From assembly GCA_036637375.1 (NCBI GenBank), contig JAVWMQ010000004.1, positions 4,789 through 68,788 on the forward strand: a stretch of DNA of 64,000 bases, in the 5' to 3' direction. The notes beneath the pieces were generated by a model. That model searched no databases and was not told the origin of the DNA. It saw only the letters and a program-made list of their open reading frames with translations. This DNA is from JAVWMQ01 sp036637375. GTDB taxonomy: Bacteria; Bacillota; Clostridia; Peptostreptococcales; Anaerovoracaceae. The translations under genes were made by a program, and so were the position numbers. Positions 8,930 through 17,836 of the stretch are shown here, one piece after another; the stretch's first letter is position 1, and each line of letters opens with the position of its first letter.

Positions 8930-9997
8930 ATGAAAAGTGATAAACTAAATTTATTAATATTATTCGGTGGTATTTCTTTGGAGCATGAAGTTTCGTGCAT
9001 GTCAGCGGCATCTATTTTAAAGAATATTGATAAGGATAAGTATGAAATAACTACTGTTGGGATTACTAAAGAGGGAACATGGCTAATGACGGAGGCTTCG
9101 GCAGACGAAATTCAAAATGGAACTTGGCAAGATCATAAGATGAATAAGGTTGGTAATCTTCTTCTTTCAAGAGAACCGAGTGGATTCAAACTTGATGATG
9201 GAACTTTAATAAAATTCGATTGTGTTTTTCCAATTATGCATGGCAAATATGGTGAAGATGGAGCGATGCAAGGTGTATTTGAAGTTGCAGGGATTCCATA
9301 TGTTGGGCCTAAAGTTTTGGCAAGCTCAACAGGAATGGACAAGATTATGTCTAAGCTTGTAATTGCAAATACGGGAATTAAACAGGCAGATTACTATGAT
9401 ACAGATAGATATAATTTTTCTAGTAATCCACTTGGAGAGCTTGAGGCAATTGAAAAAAGGTTTGGCGGAAAGTATCCACTATTTGTTAAGCCTGCAAATA
9501 CAGGATCTTCAGTAGGAGTTACAAAAGTCAACAATGACAGAGAACTTTTTGAAGGAATTAAAATAGCAGCAGAAATTGACCATAGAATTTTAATTGAGAG
9601 AGGTGTTTCTGGTAGAGAAATTGAGGTTGCGGTTCTCGGTAACAGGAAACCACAAGCTTCAGTTGTTGGTGAGATAATAGCGGCAAATGAGTTTTATGAT
9701 TATGAAGCAAAATATAAAAATGCTGAATCAAAAACAAAAATCATTGATGATTTGCCAGTTGAAGAATTAGATAGAATTCGTGAAACAGCGATTTCAATAT
9801 ATAAACGTTTTTCGTGTAGAGGATTCACTAGAGTTGATTTCTTTTATACGGAAGAAGGAGAATTGATTTTTAATGAAATCAATACCATTCCTGGATTTAC
9901 CATTATTAGTATGTATCCTAAACTTTGGGAAGAAACAGGAATTGAATATGGAGAGTTAATAGATAGACTTATAGAACTTGCGATGGAGGAAATATAA
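8930..9997 (+). CDS. ddl: D-alanine--D-alanine ligase
   Basis: An ATP-grasp ligase of 355 residues (from ATG 8930; GTG at 8924 is an alternative two codons earlier) that makes the D-Ala-D-Ala dipeptide for peptidoglycan. Landmarks: LFGGISLEHEVSCMSA, FPIMHGKYGEDGAMQG, PLFVKPANTGSSVGV, ERGVSGREIEVAVLG and FNEINTIPGFT with the metal-binding Glu/Asn. The SMYP motif near the C-terminus is that of the ligase family. It follows the polymer exporter, grouping wall functions, and ends one base before thrS. Confidence 0.96.
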   Translation: MKSDKLNLLILFGGISLEHEVSCMSAASILKNIDKDKYEITTVGITKEGTWLMTEASADEIQNGTWQDHKMNKVGNLLLSREPSGFKLDDGTLIKFDCVFPIMHGKYGEDGAMQGVFEVAGIPYVGPKVLASSTGMDKIMSKLVIANTGIKQADYYDTDRYNFSSNPLGELEAIEKRFGGKYPLFVKPANTGSSVGVTKVNNDRELFEGIKIAAEIDHRILIERGVSGREIEVAVLGNRKPQASVVGEIIAANEFYDYEAKYKNAESKTKIIDDLPVEELDRIRETAISIYKRFSCRGFTRVDFFYTEEGELIFNEINTIPGFTIISMYPKLWEETGIEYGELIDRLIELAMEEI

Positions 9998-9998
9998 A

Positions 9999-11747
9999 AT
10001 GGCAAAACAAACAATTGATTTTAATAACGAAGAAATGAGAAATGCGTATAGACATACAACTTCTCATATTTTAGCACAGGCAGTAAAGACACTATGGCCA
10101 GAAGCAAAGCTTGCAATTGGACCTGCTATTGATAACGGGTTTTATTATGACTTTGATTTAGAACATAAATTTACTGACGATGACTTAAAGAAAATCGAAA
10201 AAGAAATGAAAAAGATTATTAAAGCTGGTCTTCCGCTTGAAAAATACGAAATGTCAAGGGAAGAAGCAATTAAAACTATGAAAGATCTTGGAGAAGATTA
10301 TAAGGTGGAGTTAATTGAAGACCTTCCAGAAGATGAAATTCTATCATTTTACAAACAGGGAGATTTCTTTGATTTATGTGCTGGTCCTCATATGGAAAAA
10401 ACAAGCAACATCAAGGCTGTTAAGTTAACAAGTGTTGCGGGTGCATATTGGAGAGGCGATTCTGACAGAAAAATGCTTCAGAGAATTTATGGTACATCAT
10501 TCCCAAGCCAGGAAGAATTAGATGAATACTTAAAGAAAATTGAAGAAGCAAAGAAGAGAGACCACCGTAAAATTGGTAAGGAAATGGATTTGTTTGCAAT
10601 CTATGAAGAAGGTCCAGGATTCCCATTCTTCATGCCTAAAGGTATGGTTCTTAGAAACGAATTGGAACGTTTTTGGAGAGAAATTCATAAATTAAATGGT
10701 TATGAAGAAATCAAAACACCTTTAATTCTAAATGAAGATTTATGGCATACATCAGGACACTGGGATAACTACAAGGATAATATGTACTTTACTAAAATTG
10801 ATGGTGAAGATTATGCAATTAAACCTATGAACTGCCCAGGATCAATGCTTGCGTACAAGAGAAAAATGTACTCATATAGAGATTTTCCAATGAGAGTTGG
10901 TGAACTAGGACAGGTTCATAGACATGAGCTTTCAGGTGCACTTCATGGATTAATGAGAGTTAGAACATTTACTCAAGATGATGCTCATATATTCATGCTT
11001 CCTGAACAAATCAAAGAAGAAATCAAAGGCGTAATTAGATTAATCGATTATGTTTATAGCGATATATTTGGATTTAAGTATCACATTGAATTATCAACAA
11101 GACCAGAAAAGAAATTTATTGGTACAGTTGAATTATGGGATAAAGCTACAGATGCTCTTAGAGAAGCCATGGAAGAAGAAGGTTTAGAATACATTATCAA
11201 TGAAGGTGATGGTGCTTTTTATGGTCCTAAATTAGACTTCCACTTAGAAGATTCTATTGGCAGAACTTGGCAGTGTGGAACTATTCAGCTAGACTACATG
11301 ATGCCAGAAAGATTTGATTTAACATACGTTGGATCTGATGGTGAAAAACATAGACCAGTAATGATTCATAGAGTAATATTTGGTTCAATTGAAAGATTTA
11401 TTGGAATTTTGACAGAACATTATGCTGGTAAATTCCCTCTATGGTTAGCTCCAGTTCAGGTTAAACTACTAACTGTAGCTGAAAGTTTTGAGCCTTATGC
11501 AAGAAAGGTTGCTAAGGTATTAGAAGCGGCTGGCATTAGAGTTGAACTTGATGTTAGAAATGAAAAGATTGGATATAAGCTAAGAGAAGCTAGAAATGAA
11601 AGAGTTACTTATATCGGAATTATTGGTGAAAGAGAAGCAGAAGCTGAATCTTTAACTTTACGTCATAACGTTGAAGGCGAAATTGGCGAGATGAAACTTG
11701 ATGAGTTTAAAGAAAAGCTTATTAAGGAAATTGGGGATAAGAAATAA
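9999..11747 (+). CDS. thrS: Threonine--tRNA ligase lacking the N-terminal TGS domain
   Basis: Class II synthetase of 582 residues that charges tRNA-Thr. It begins almost directly with the editing domain (H19 and H23 in HTTSH; FFDLCAGPHM; GAYWRGDSDRKMLQRIYG). The catalytic core follows with MNCPGSM (zinc Cys), RVGELGQVHRHE, QDDAHIF and YGPKLDFH, then the anticodon-binding domain. The usual ~60-residue TGS domain is absent: an in-frame ATG at 9978 adds only seven residues, and ddl occupies the space upstream. GGAGG precedes ATG 9999. No T-box leader is present. Confidence 0.96.
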   Translation: MAKQTIDFNNEEMRNAYRHTTSHILAQAVKTLWPEAKLAIGPAIDNGFYYDFDLEHKFTDDDLKKIEKEMKKIIKAGLPLEKYEMSREEAIKTMKDLGEDYKVELIEDLPEDEILSFYKQGDFFDLCAGPHMEKTSNIKAVKLTSVAGAYWRGDSDRKMLQRIYGTSFPSQEELDEYLKKIEEAKKRDHRKIGKEMDLFAIYEEGPGFPFFMPKGMVLRNELERFWREIHKLNGYEEIKTPLILNEDLWHTSGHWDNYKDNMYFTKIDGEDYAIKPMNCPGSMLAYKRKMYSYRDFPMRVGELGQVHRHELSGALHGLMRVRTFTQDDAHIFMLPEQIKEEIKGVIRLIDYVYSDIFGFKYHIELSTRPEKKFIGTVELWDKATDALREAMEEEGLEYIINEGDGAFYGPKLDFHLEDSIGRTWQCGTIQLDYMMPERFDLTYVGSDGEKHRPVMIHRVIFGSIERFIGILTEHYAGKFPLWLAPVQVKLLTVAESFEPYARKVAKVLEAAGIRVELDVRNEKIGYKLREARNERVTYIGIIGEREAEAESLTLRHNVEGEIGEMKLDEFKEKLIKEIGDKK

Positions 11748-12748
11748 TGGATGTTCAGAAAAAAAGTAAGAAGCCGATTATAATATTTGTCAGTATAATC
11801 ACAGGGATAATTGTTCTAGGTATTATAACTGCGGGTATTTCTTTTGACTTTGCAGTTGACGAGGATGGAGGCAACTCAGGAAGCGATGCTGTTGCAAATG
11901 TTTCTGAGGATTTCATTGCATCACTTAGTGTTCAAGGAGCCATTTCAGGATCATCAAATTCCATAGAAGATAGTGATTATGATCATCAGTTTATGCTTGA
12001 CTCAATAGACGGACTAATGGCCAATGCACATAACAAAGGACTGTTTCTATTTGTAAATTCTCCAGGTGGGGGAGTTTATGAAAGTGATGAACTTTATCTA
12101 AAGATCATGAAGTACAAAGAAGTCACTAATAGACCAGTATATGCATACTTTGGATCAACTGCGGCTTCTGGAGGATACTATATATCGGCAGGAGCAGACA
12201 AAATAATTGCAAATCGTAATTGTTTAACTGGTTCAATAGGTGTAACTATAGGAACTGTTTATGATGTGAGTGGATTTTTGGAAAAACATGGAATCAAACA
12301 CCAAACTATAACATCTGGAAAGAATAAGGCAATGGGATCTCCTGTTGATAAGCTAACTAAGGAGCAAAGAGCTATTTACCAATCAGTTGTAGATGAAAGT
12401 TATGATCAATTTACATCTATTGTTGCAGATGGTAGAGATATGCCAATTAAGACTGTTCGTAAAATTGCTGATGGACGAGTATATACTGCTAAACAAGCAA
12501 AAAAGAATGGGCTTATAGATGATATAGCAACTAGAGACGAAGCGTTAGCACTTATGATGGAAGATGAAAACTTATTAGGTGTAGAGGTAAAACAATTTGC
12601 CCCTGCAAAAAAAGACTTTATTAGCAAACTTCTAGGTTCTGCTAAGAGTTTCACTAAATCAGGTGTAAATGATCTCGATAAATTGCTTAATATTGGGCAG
12701 AATGAGGGTGGACTAGAGATTAATTATATAAGCGATATTCTGAAATAA
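11747..12748 (+). CDS. sppA: Signal peptide peptidase SppA (S49 family)
   Basis: A 333-residue membrane-anchored serine peptidase that degrades cleaved signal peptides. One N-terminal membrane segment (about residues 10-30) precedes the S49 domain. The nucleophile Ser lies in STAASGGYYISAGADKI, and the likely general-base Lys in TSGKNKAMGSP. VNSPGGGVYESDEL is the conserved oxyanion-side strand. It is the single-domain form usual in Firmicutes. ATG overlaps the last base of the thrS stop. A terminator follows. Confidence 0.93.
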   Translation: MDVQKKSKKPIIIFVSIITGIIVLGIITAGISFDFAVDEDGGNSGSDAVANVSEDFIASLSVQGAISGSSNSIEDSDYDHQFMLDSIDGLMANAHNKGLFLFVNSPGGGVYESDELYLKIMKYKEVTNRPVYAYFGSTAASGGYYISAGADKIIANRNCLTGSIGVTIGTVYDVSGFLEKHGIKHQTITSGKNKAMGSPVDKLTKEQRAIYQSVVDESYDQFTSIVADGRDMPIKTVRKIADGRVYTAKQAKKNGLIDDIATRDEALALMMEDENLLGVEVKQFAPAKKDFISKLLGSAKSFTKSGVNDLDKLLNIGQNEGGLEINYISDILK

Positions 12749-12771
12749 AAAGTAAACTATTGACTATAATG

Positions 12772-12803
12772 AAACGCTACTGATGATATTTAGTAGCGTT
12801 TTT
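12772..12803 (+). terminator. Rho-independent terminator after sppA
   Basis: Arms AAACGCTACT (12772-12781) and AGTAGCGTTT (12792-12801) pair perfectly over 10 bp with a 10-base loop, followed by more T. It closes the long rsmB-to-sppA run. Confidence 0.88.
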
Positions 12804-12829
12804 GTATGAATTGACAAAAGAGAGAAAGA

Positions 12830-14194
12830 ATGGAAAGAGAAAATAAACTGGGAATTGAACCTATAAATAAATTGATTTTAACCATGGCATTACCAGCAGT
12901 GGCTGCACAGCTGGTAAATGTTTTTTACAATATTGTAGATAGAATGTATATTGGACATATAGCTGATATTGGACCTTTTGCATTAACAGGTCTTGGCCTT
13001 TGTTTGCCAATAACTATGGGAATATTAGCCTTTAGCGCTTTTGTAGGTGCGGGAGGTGCTCCTTTAGCAGCAATTGAATTGGGGAGAAAAAATAAGGAAC
13101 AGGCCGAAAGAATTTTAGGTAATGGAGTAACTATGATAGTTACATTATCAATAATTTTATCCGTTGTTATTATAATTGCCAAAAAACCGTTGCTCTACGC
13201 ATTTGGGGCTAGCGACATTACATATACTTATGCAAATGAGTATTTGTCAATATATGGGCTCGGCACGATATTTGTTATGATTTCACTTGGTTTAAATAAC
13301 TTTATAATTTGCCAAGGACAATCAAAAACCGCTATGATTTCGGTATTAATAGGTGCGGCACTTAATATTATTCTTGACCCAATATTTATATTTTTGCTAG
13401 ACATGGGAGTTACAGGTGCAGCAATTGCAACTGTAATATCTCAGTTTGTAAGTTCTGTTTGGATAGTTAGATTTCTTATCTCAAAAAAAAGTGAAATAAA
13501 GATCAAAAAGCAAAACTTAAAGGTGAATCCAAAGGTATTAGCTGCAATAATGGCCCTTGGTATTTCACCGTTTATTATGCAGATTACAGAAAGTATTGTT
13601 AATATAACATTTAATGTTGGACTGCAAAAGTATGGCGGCGATTTGTATGTAGGGGCAATGACTATTATGCAAAGTGTAATGCAGCTTGTTGTTATACCAG
13701 TAATGGGGCTAACTCAGGGGACTCAGCCAATCATAAGTTATAATTATGGTGCAAATAATTTTGATAGAGTAAAGGAAGCATTCAAAAAAATATTGATAAT
13801 TACAGTATTGATAACTACAGCTGCAACATTATGTACATGGGTTTTCCCTCAAATATTTGCTAGAATATTTACTACAAACGGAGAACTAATTGATTTGGTT
13901 TCTAAGCTACTACCTATTTTTATGGCTGGAATATTTATTTTTGGCGTTCAAATGGCTTGTCAATCAGCGTTTATGGGTATGGGGCAGGCAAAAATTTCAT
14001 TGTTCTTAGCATTGCTTAGAAAGGTATTTTTACTGATTCCATTGGCTATTATTTTGCCAATGTTTGTAGGTGTAAAAGGGATTATAATTGCAGAGCCAAT
14101 ATCTGATATCATAGCAGCAGTGACAACAGGAACAATTTTCCTTTTATACATAAAGAAACTTTTTAGAAATCAAAATAAAAGTGAAATTAATTAA
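12830..14194 (+). CDS. MATE family efflux transporter
   Basis: A 454-residue polytopic protein with about 12 hydrophobic segments in two repeated halves, as in MATE cation-coupled multidrug exporters. Typical pieces: MALPAVAAQLVNVFYNIVDRMYIGHI near the start and VMGLTQGTQPIISYNYGANNFDRVKEAF in the second half. The substrate cannot be inferred. It has a GAGAG-type ribosome site and stands alone between a terminator and the ylxM promoter. Confidence 0.93.
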   Translation: MERENKLGIEPINKLILTMALPAVAAQLVNVFYNIVDRMYIGHIADIGPFALTGLGLCLPITMGILAFSAFVGAGGAPLAAIELGRKNKEQAERILGNGVTMIVTLSIILSVVIIIAKKPLLYAFGASDITYTYANEYLSIYGLGTIFVMISLGLNNFIICQGQSKTAMISVLIGAALNIILDPIFIFLLDMGVTGAAIATVISQFVSSVWIVRFLISKKSEIKIKKQNLKVNPKVLAAIMALGISPFIMQITESIVNITFNVGLQKYGGDLYVGAMTIMQSVMQLVVIPVMGLTQGTQPIISYNYGANNFDRVKEAFKKILIITVLITTAATLCTWVFPQIFARIFTTNGELIDLVSKLLPIFMAGIFIFGVQMACQSAFMGMGQAKISLFLALLRKVFLLIPLAIILPMFVGVKGIIIAEPISDIIAAVTTGTIFLLYIKKLFRNQNKSEIN

Positions 14195-14214
14195 TAACCT
14201 TCAAGTAAAATAAC

Positions 14215-14243
14215 TTGACAGATGTAGTGGTTTATGATAAATT
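14215..14243 (+). promoter_or_regulatory. Probable sigma-A promoter of the ylxM-ffh-rpsP operon
   Basis: TTGACA (14215-14220) is a perfect -35. TAAATT (14238-14243) lies 17 bases later and matches the -10 consensus at four of six positions. It is placed correctly between the MATE stop codon and ylxM. Confidence 0.6.
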
Positions 14244-14299
14244 AGTTGAGGTGGCAAGTGAGAGTACTTGACACATATAATTGGAGGAAGCAAATATTA

Positions 14300-14659
14300 A
14301 TGATGTTTGATGAAATTACAAGAGTTAGCCTGTTATATGATTTTTATGGTGAATTGCTTACAGATAGACAAAAGGATGTAATGAAATTATACCATGAAGA
14401 AAATTTGTCATTATCTGAAATTGCAGATGAATTTGGAATTAGCAGACAGGGTGTACATGATGCTCTAAAGAATGCAGAGAAAGCATTAACTACATATGAG
14501 AGTAAACTTGGTTTAGTTAAGAAATTTGAAATAAACAAAGAGGCTGTAAATATGATAGACAGGGAGTTGAATATTCTTATTTCTGAAAACGACAATGTGG
14601 AATTAATTACGAGGCTTAAGGATATTAAGCAAATAATAGACAATATTAGTGAACAATAG
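14300..14659 (+). CDS. ylxM: YlxM/p13-like putative SRP-associated DNA-binding protein
   Basis: A 119-residue protein with a sigma-70 region 4-like helix-turn-helix: LTDRQKDVMKLYHEENLSLSEIADEF then GISRQGVHDALK. This is the UPF0122 family, encoded immediately before ffh in many Firmicutes and thought to modulate signal recognition particle expression or activity. ATG 14300 is chosen (GGAGG at 14283-14287) rather than the upstream in-frame ATG at 14246. ffh starts 12 bp downstream. Confidence 0.92.
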   Translation: MMFDEITRVSLLYDFYGELLTDRQKDVMKLYHEENLSLSEIADEFGISRQGVHDALKNAEKALTTYESKLGLVKKFEINKEAVNMIDRELNILISENDNVELITRLKDIKQIIDNISEQ

Positions 14660-14671
14660 GAAGGAGCCAGT

Positions 14672-16009
14672 ATGGCATTTGAAGGATTATCAGACAAATT
14701 ACAAGACGTCTTTAAAGGCCTTAAAGGTAAGGGCTCACTGACAGAAAAAGACATAGATACTGCAATGAGAGAGGTTAAATTAGCCTTGCTTGAAGCAGAC
14801 GTAAACTTCAAGGTTGTTAAGGACTTTGTGAAGACTGTTAAGGAGAAATCCTTAGGGGCAGATGTTCTTGAAAGCTTAACACCTGCACAGCAAGTTATTA
14901 AAATAGTTGATGGCGAGTTAACTGAATTAATGGGTGGCTCAAACAGTAAACTTACATACTCACCGAGAGGATTTACAGTCCTATTAATGGTAGGTTTGCA
15001 AGGTACTGGTAAGACAACAACCTGTGGTAAGCTTGCATCATGGCTTAAACAAAATGGCAAAAAGCCAATGCTTTGCGCATGCGACATATATAGACCAGCA
15101 GCGATAGATCAGTTAGAAGTTGTTGGTAAATCTGTAGATACTCCTGTTTTTACAATGAGAGACTGCAAGGAACCAGAAAAAATTGCACTTAGTGCAATGA
15201 AGGAAGCTGAAGTAAAAGGTTACGACGTATTGATTGTCGATACTGCGGGACGTTTACAAATAGATGAAGCTTTGATGGAAGAGCTTGTTACAATCAAGTC
15301 TGCAATCAAGCCTCACGAAATATTGCTGGTAGTTGATGCACTTACAGGACAAGATGCTGTAAATGCTGCCGAAGGATTCAATGATAGACTTGGAATTGAT
15401 GGAATAATCATGACTAAGATGGATGGTGACTCAAGAGGTGGTGCTGCACTTTCAGCAAAAAAAGTAACTGGGAAACCTGTTAAATTCATAGGTATGGGTG
15501 AAAAGATGGATGCGCTTGAACCGTTCCATCCTGAACGTATGGCTAGTAGAATTCTAGGTATGGGCGATGTGATGTCTCTAATTGAGACTGCAGAAGCTGC
15601 ATATGATGAGGAACAGGCCGAAAGATTAGAAAAACGAATTAAGAAAAACCAATTTACATTGGAAGATTTCCTTGAGCAAATGGGGCAAATCAAAAAAATG
15701 GGTGGTGTATCTAAAATCGTTGGAATGATTCCAGGACTTAGCTCAAAACAAATGAGCGAGGTGGATATTGAACGAGGCGAAAAAGAATTCGTTCAGATGG
15801 AAGCCATTATCTACTCAATGACCAAACAAGAGAGACAAGACCCGTCAATCTTAAATGCGAGTAGAAGGAAGAGAATTGCCGCAGGTTCAGGACAACCTGT
15901 TAGCAAAATAAATAATTTGGTTAAGCGTTATCAGGAAACAAAAAAGATGATGAAACAGTTTTCTAAACCAAACGCTAAATTGCCAAGAATGTTTAAAGGT
16001 TTACAATAA
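14672..16009 (+). CDS. ffh: Signal recognition particle protein Ffh (SRP54)
   Basis: A 445-residue SRP GTPase that targets nascent membrane and secreted proteins to FtsY/SecYEG. N domain (helical, first ~90 residues), G domain with VGLQGTGKTTTCGKLA, DTAGRL, TKMDGDSRGGA and GMGEKMDALEPF, then a Met-rich M domain (FLEQMGQIKKMGG, MIPGL, and the 4.5S RNA-binding region SRRKRIAAGSG). Length is normal. Strong AGGAGG-like site before ATG 14672. Confidence 0.98.
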   Translation: MAFEGLSDKLQDVFKGLKGKGSLTEKDIDTAMREVKLALLEADVNFKVVKDFVKTVKEKSLGADVLESLTPAQQVIKIVDGELTELMGGSNSKLTYSPRGFTVLLMVGLQGTGKTTTCGKLASWLKQNGKKPMLCACDIYRPAAIDQLEVVGKSVDTPVFTMRDCKEPEKIALSAMKEAEVKGYDVLIVDTAGRLQIDEALMEELVTIKSAIKPHEILLVVDALTGQDAVNAAEGFNDRLGIDGIIMTKMDGDSRGGAALSAKKVTGKPVKFIGMGEKMDALEPFHPERMASRILGMGDVMSLIETAEAAYDEEQAERLEKRIKKNQFTLEDFLEQMGQIKKMGGVSKIVGMIPGLSSKQMSEVDIERGEKEFVQMEAIIYSMTKQERQDPSILNASRRKRIAAGSGQPVSKINNLVKRYQETKKMMKQFSKPNAKLPRMFKGLQ

Positions 16010-16036
16010 TTAATATTTTTTAGGAGGAAATTACAA

Positions 16037-16276
16037 ATGGTAAAGATTAGATTAAAGAGAATGGGAGCAAACAAAAAGCCTTTTTATAGAGTGGTTGTTG
16101 CAGATTCACGTTCACCAAGAGACGGAAAGTTCATTGAAGAAATTGGGTACTTCAACCCATTAACTGAACCAGCAGATATTAAAATTGATGGAGAAAAAGC
16201 TCAGAAATGGTTAGGCGACGGTGCACAGCCTACAAGTACAGTTAAAGCACTTTTCAAAAAAGCAGGCATCATTTAA
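16037..16276 (+). CDS. rpsP: 30S ribosomal protein S16 (bS16)
   Basis: 79 residues, with the family N-terminus MVKIRLKRMGANKKPFYRVVVADSRSPRDG (shown here only as a landmark: key parts RLKRMG and FYRVVVADSR) and EEIGYFNP. AGGAGG precedes the ATG. It lies in the canonical ffh-rpsP-KH-rimM-trmD order. Confidence 0.98.
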   Translation: MVKIRLKRMGANKKPFYRVVVADSRSPRDGKFIEEIGYFNPLTEPADIKIDGEKAQKWLGDGAQPTSTVKALFKKAGII

Positions 16277-16297
16277 GAGAGAAAGCGGTGAAGACTA

Positions 16298-16528
16298 ATG
16301 GTAGAATTGGTTGAGGTAATTGCAAAGTCACTAGTTGACAATAAGGAAGCTGTAGAAGTTTCTAAGTCAATGGACAAGCAGACTACTATTGTCCAGCTTA
16401 AGGTTGCCCCAGAAGATATGGGTAAAGTAATTGGTAAGCACGGAAGAATCGCAAAGGCTCTTCGTACTGTTGTAAAAGCAGCAGCAACAAAAGCAAACGA
16501 AAAAGTAGTAGTTGAGATAGTTCAATAA
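16298..16528 (+). CDS. khpA: KH-domain RNA-binding protein KhpA (YlqC)
   Basis: A 76-residue single type-II KH domain, with the GxxG loop in GKVIGKHGRIAKALRT. KhpA proteins bind RNA, partner with KhpB/EloR and affect cell elongation in Gram-positive bacteria. It sits between rpsP and rimM, its standard place. GAAAGCGG-type ribosome site. Confidence 0.93.
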   Translation: MVELVEVIAKSLVDNKEAVEVSKSMDKQTTIVQLKVAPEDMGKVIGKHGRIAKALRTVVKAAATKANEKVVVEIVQ

Positions 16529-16536
16529 ATTATTAG

Positions 16537-16567
16537 GGCACATATATTCTGTTTGAGTATATGTGCC
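16537..16567 (+). other. Intra-operon hairpin between khpA and rimM
   Basis: GGCACATATA (16537-16546) pairs with TATATGTGCC (16558-16567), a perfect 10-bp stem with an 11-base loop. No T-run follows, so it is not a standard terminator. It could be an RNA processing or stability element separating ribosomal-protein mRNA from rimM-trmD, or an attenuator. Confidence 0.55.
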
Positions 16568-16587
16568 TAAGTACTAAGTGGAGAGAT

Positions 16588-17085
16588 ATGGAAAAGATAA
16601 CAATAGGAAAAGTAGTTAATGTTGTTGGGCTAAAAGGTGAGCTGAAAATATATAACTACTCAGATGACCGTGAAAGGTTTGAAAGACTTGAAGAAATATT
16701 TATTGGAAATAACAAGCACAAAATTGAAAAAGTAAGATATAAAGACAATATGGTGATACTGAAAGTAGATGGTATAGATAATAGAGATCAAAGTGAAGCA
16801 GTAAAAAATCAAATGGTATATATTACTGAGGACGATCTTGAAGAACTACCTGAAGGAGTTTACTATATTAGAGATATGATTGGTATGGAAGTTTTTTCAC
16901 ATGAGGGTGTTAAGTTAGGTATTCTTGATGATGTGAATACAAATGTACCACAGAAACTTTATGTTGTTAAGAGAGAAGGCAAGAGTGATATTTTGATACC
17001 TGGAGTTGATGAATTCATTTTGGATATAGATATGGAAAAGAGAATTATTACGGTAAAAGTGATAGAGGGACTTTATGAAGATTAA
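16588..17085 (+). CDS. rimM: Ribosome maturation factor RimM
   Basis: A 165-residue 16S rRNA processing factor that binds S19 and helps assemble the 30S head. RimM N-domain: KITIGKVVNVVGLKGELKIY; PRC-barrel part: YYIRDMIGMEVFSHEG and DILIPGVDEFI. ATG 16588 follows GTGGAGAG; an ATG at 16561 lies in the hairpin arm and is rejected as start. It overlaps trmD by 11 bp. Confidence 0.95.
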   Translation: MEKITIGKVVNVVGLKGELKIYNYSDDRERFERLEEIFIGNNKHKIEKVRYKDNMVILKVDGIDNRDQSEAVKNQMVYITEDDLEELPEGVYYIRDMIGMEVFSHEGVKLGILDDVNTNVPQKLYVVKREGKSDILIPGVDEFILDIDMEKRIITVKVIEGLYED

Positions 17086-17815
17086 CGTTTTGACACTCTT
17101 TAAAGAAATGTTTGTTGCAGTTAAAGAAAGCAGCATTTTGGGCAAGGCCTGTGAAAAAGGTGCGTTAGAAATAACTTTAACAGATATAAGGGACTATACT
17201 TTAAATAAACATAACAAAGTTGACGATTATCCCTATGGCGGAGGAGTTGGAATGCTAATGCAGGCTGAACCAATATTTAGATGTCTAGAGGATGTAGGGG
17301 CGAGAAATAAAAAGATAATCTATATGTCTCCAAAAGGCAAGGTTCTTAATCAAGAAAAAGTTTTTGAACTTGCAAAAGAGGAAGAACTTGTAATATTGTG
17401 TGGACATTATGAGGGTGTTGATCAAAGAGTGTTAGACTACTGGAATGTTGAAGAAATATCAATAGGCGACTACATTTTGACAGGAGGAGAGCCAGCTGCA
17501 ATAGTCTTAATTGATTCAATTGCAAGGCTTGTACCAGGCGTGCTAGGTGATAAAACCTCAGCAACAGAGGAATCTATTTATTCCGGATTATTGGAGCATC
17601 CTCAATATACAAAACCAAGAGAATATGAAGGTCTATGTGTTCCTGAAGTATTAGTAAATGGAAACCATAAACTTATACATTTGTGGCAGTTTGAAAAATC
17701 TTTGGAACTTACAAAACAAAGACGACCTGACTTGTTTGAAAAGTTTTGTGAAGATACTTCTGCTTTAACCAAAGAAGAAAAAATAATATTGGAAAAAATA
17801 TGCAAAATGGTGTAA
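17075..17815 (+). CDS. trmD: tRNA (guanine-37-N1)-methyltransferase TrmD
   Basis: A 246-residue SPOUT methyltransferase that makes m1G37 in tRNAs with G36, preventing +1 frameshifts. Trefoil-knot motifs: IYMSPKGKVLNQ, LCGHYEGVDQR, IGDYILTGGEPAAIV and the catalytic Asp region DSIARLVPGVLG. DYPYGGGVGM is also typical. The order rimM-trmD with overlap is conserved; rplS, which often follows, is not here. Confidence 0.97.
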   Translation: MKINVLTLFKEMFVAVKESSILGKACEKGALEITLTDIRDYTLNKHNKVDDYPYGGGVGMLMQAEPIFRCLEDVGARNKKIIYMSPKGKVLNQEKVFELAKEEELVILCGHYEGVDQRVLDYWNVEEISIGDYILTGGEPAAIVLIDSIARLVPGVLGDKTSATEESIYSGLLEHPQYTKPREYEGLCVPEVLVNGNHKLIHLWQFEKSLELTKQRRPDLFEKFCEDTSALTKEEKIILEKICKMV

Positions 17816-17836
17816 AATGTTATATGGAGATATATT

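Noticed and set aside
9950..10000. T-box leader for thrS
   Set aside because: thrS starts one base after ddl; there is no intergenic space.
14262..14280. Second promoter TTGACA near 14265 for ylxM
   Set aside because: Its -10 would fall on the ribosome site or inside the coding sequence.
14344..15087. 247-codon minus-strand open frame across ylxM and ffh
   Set aside because: It is fully antisense to two certain genes, is rich in Ser/Leu/Ile as shadow frames are, and has no ribosome site.
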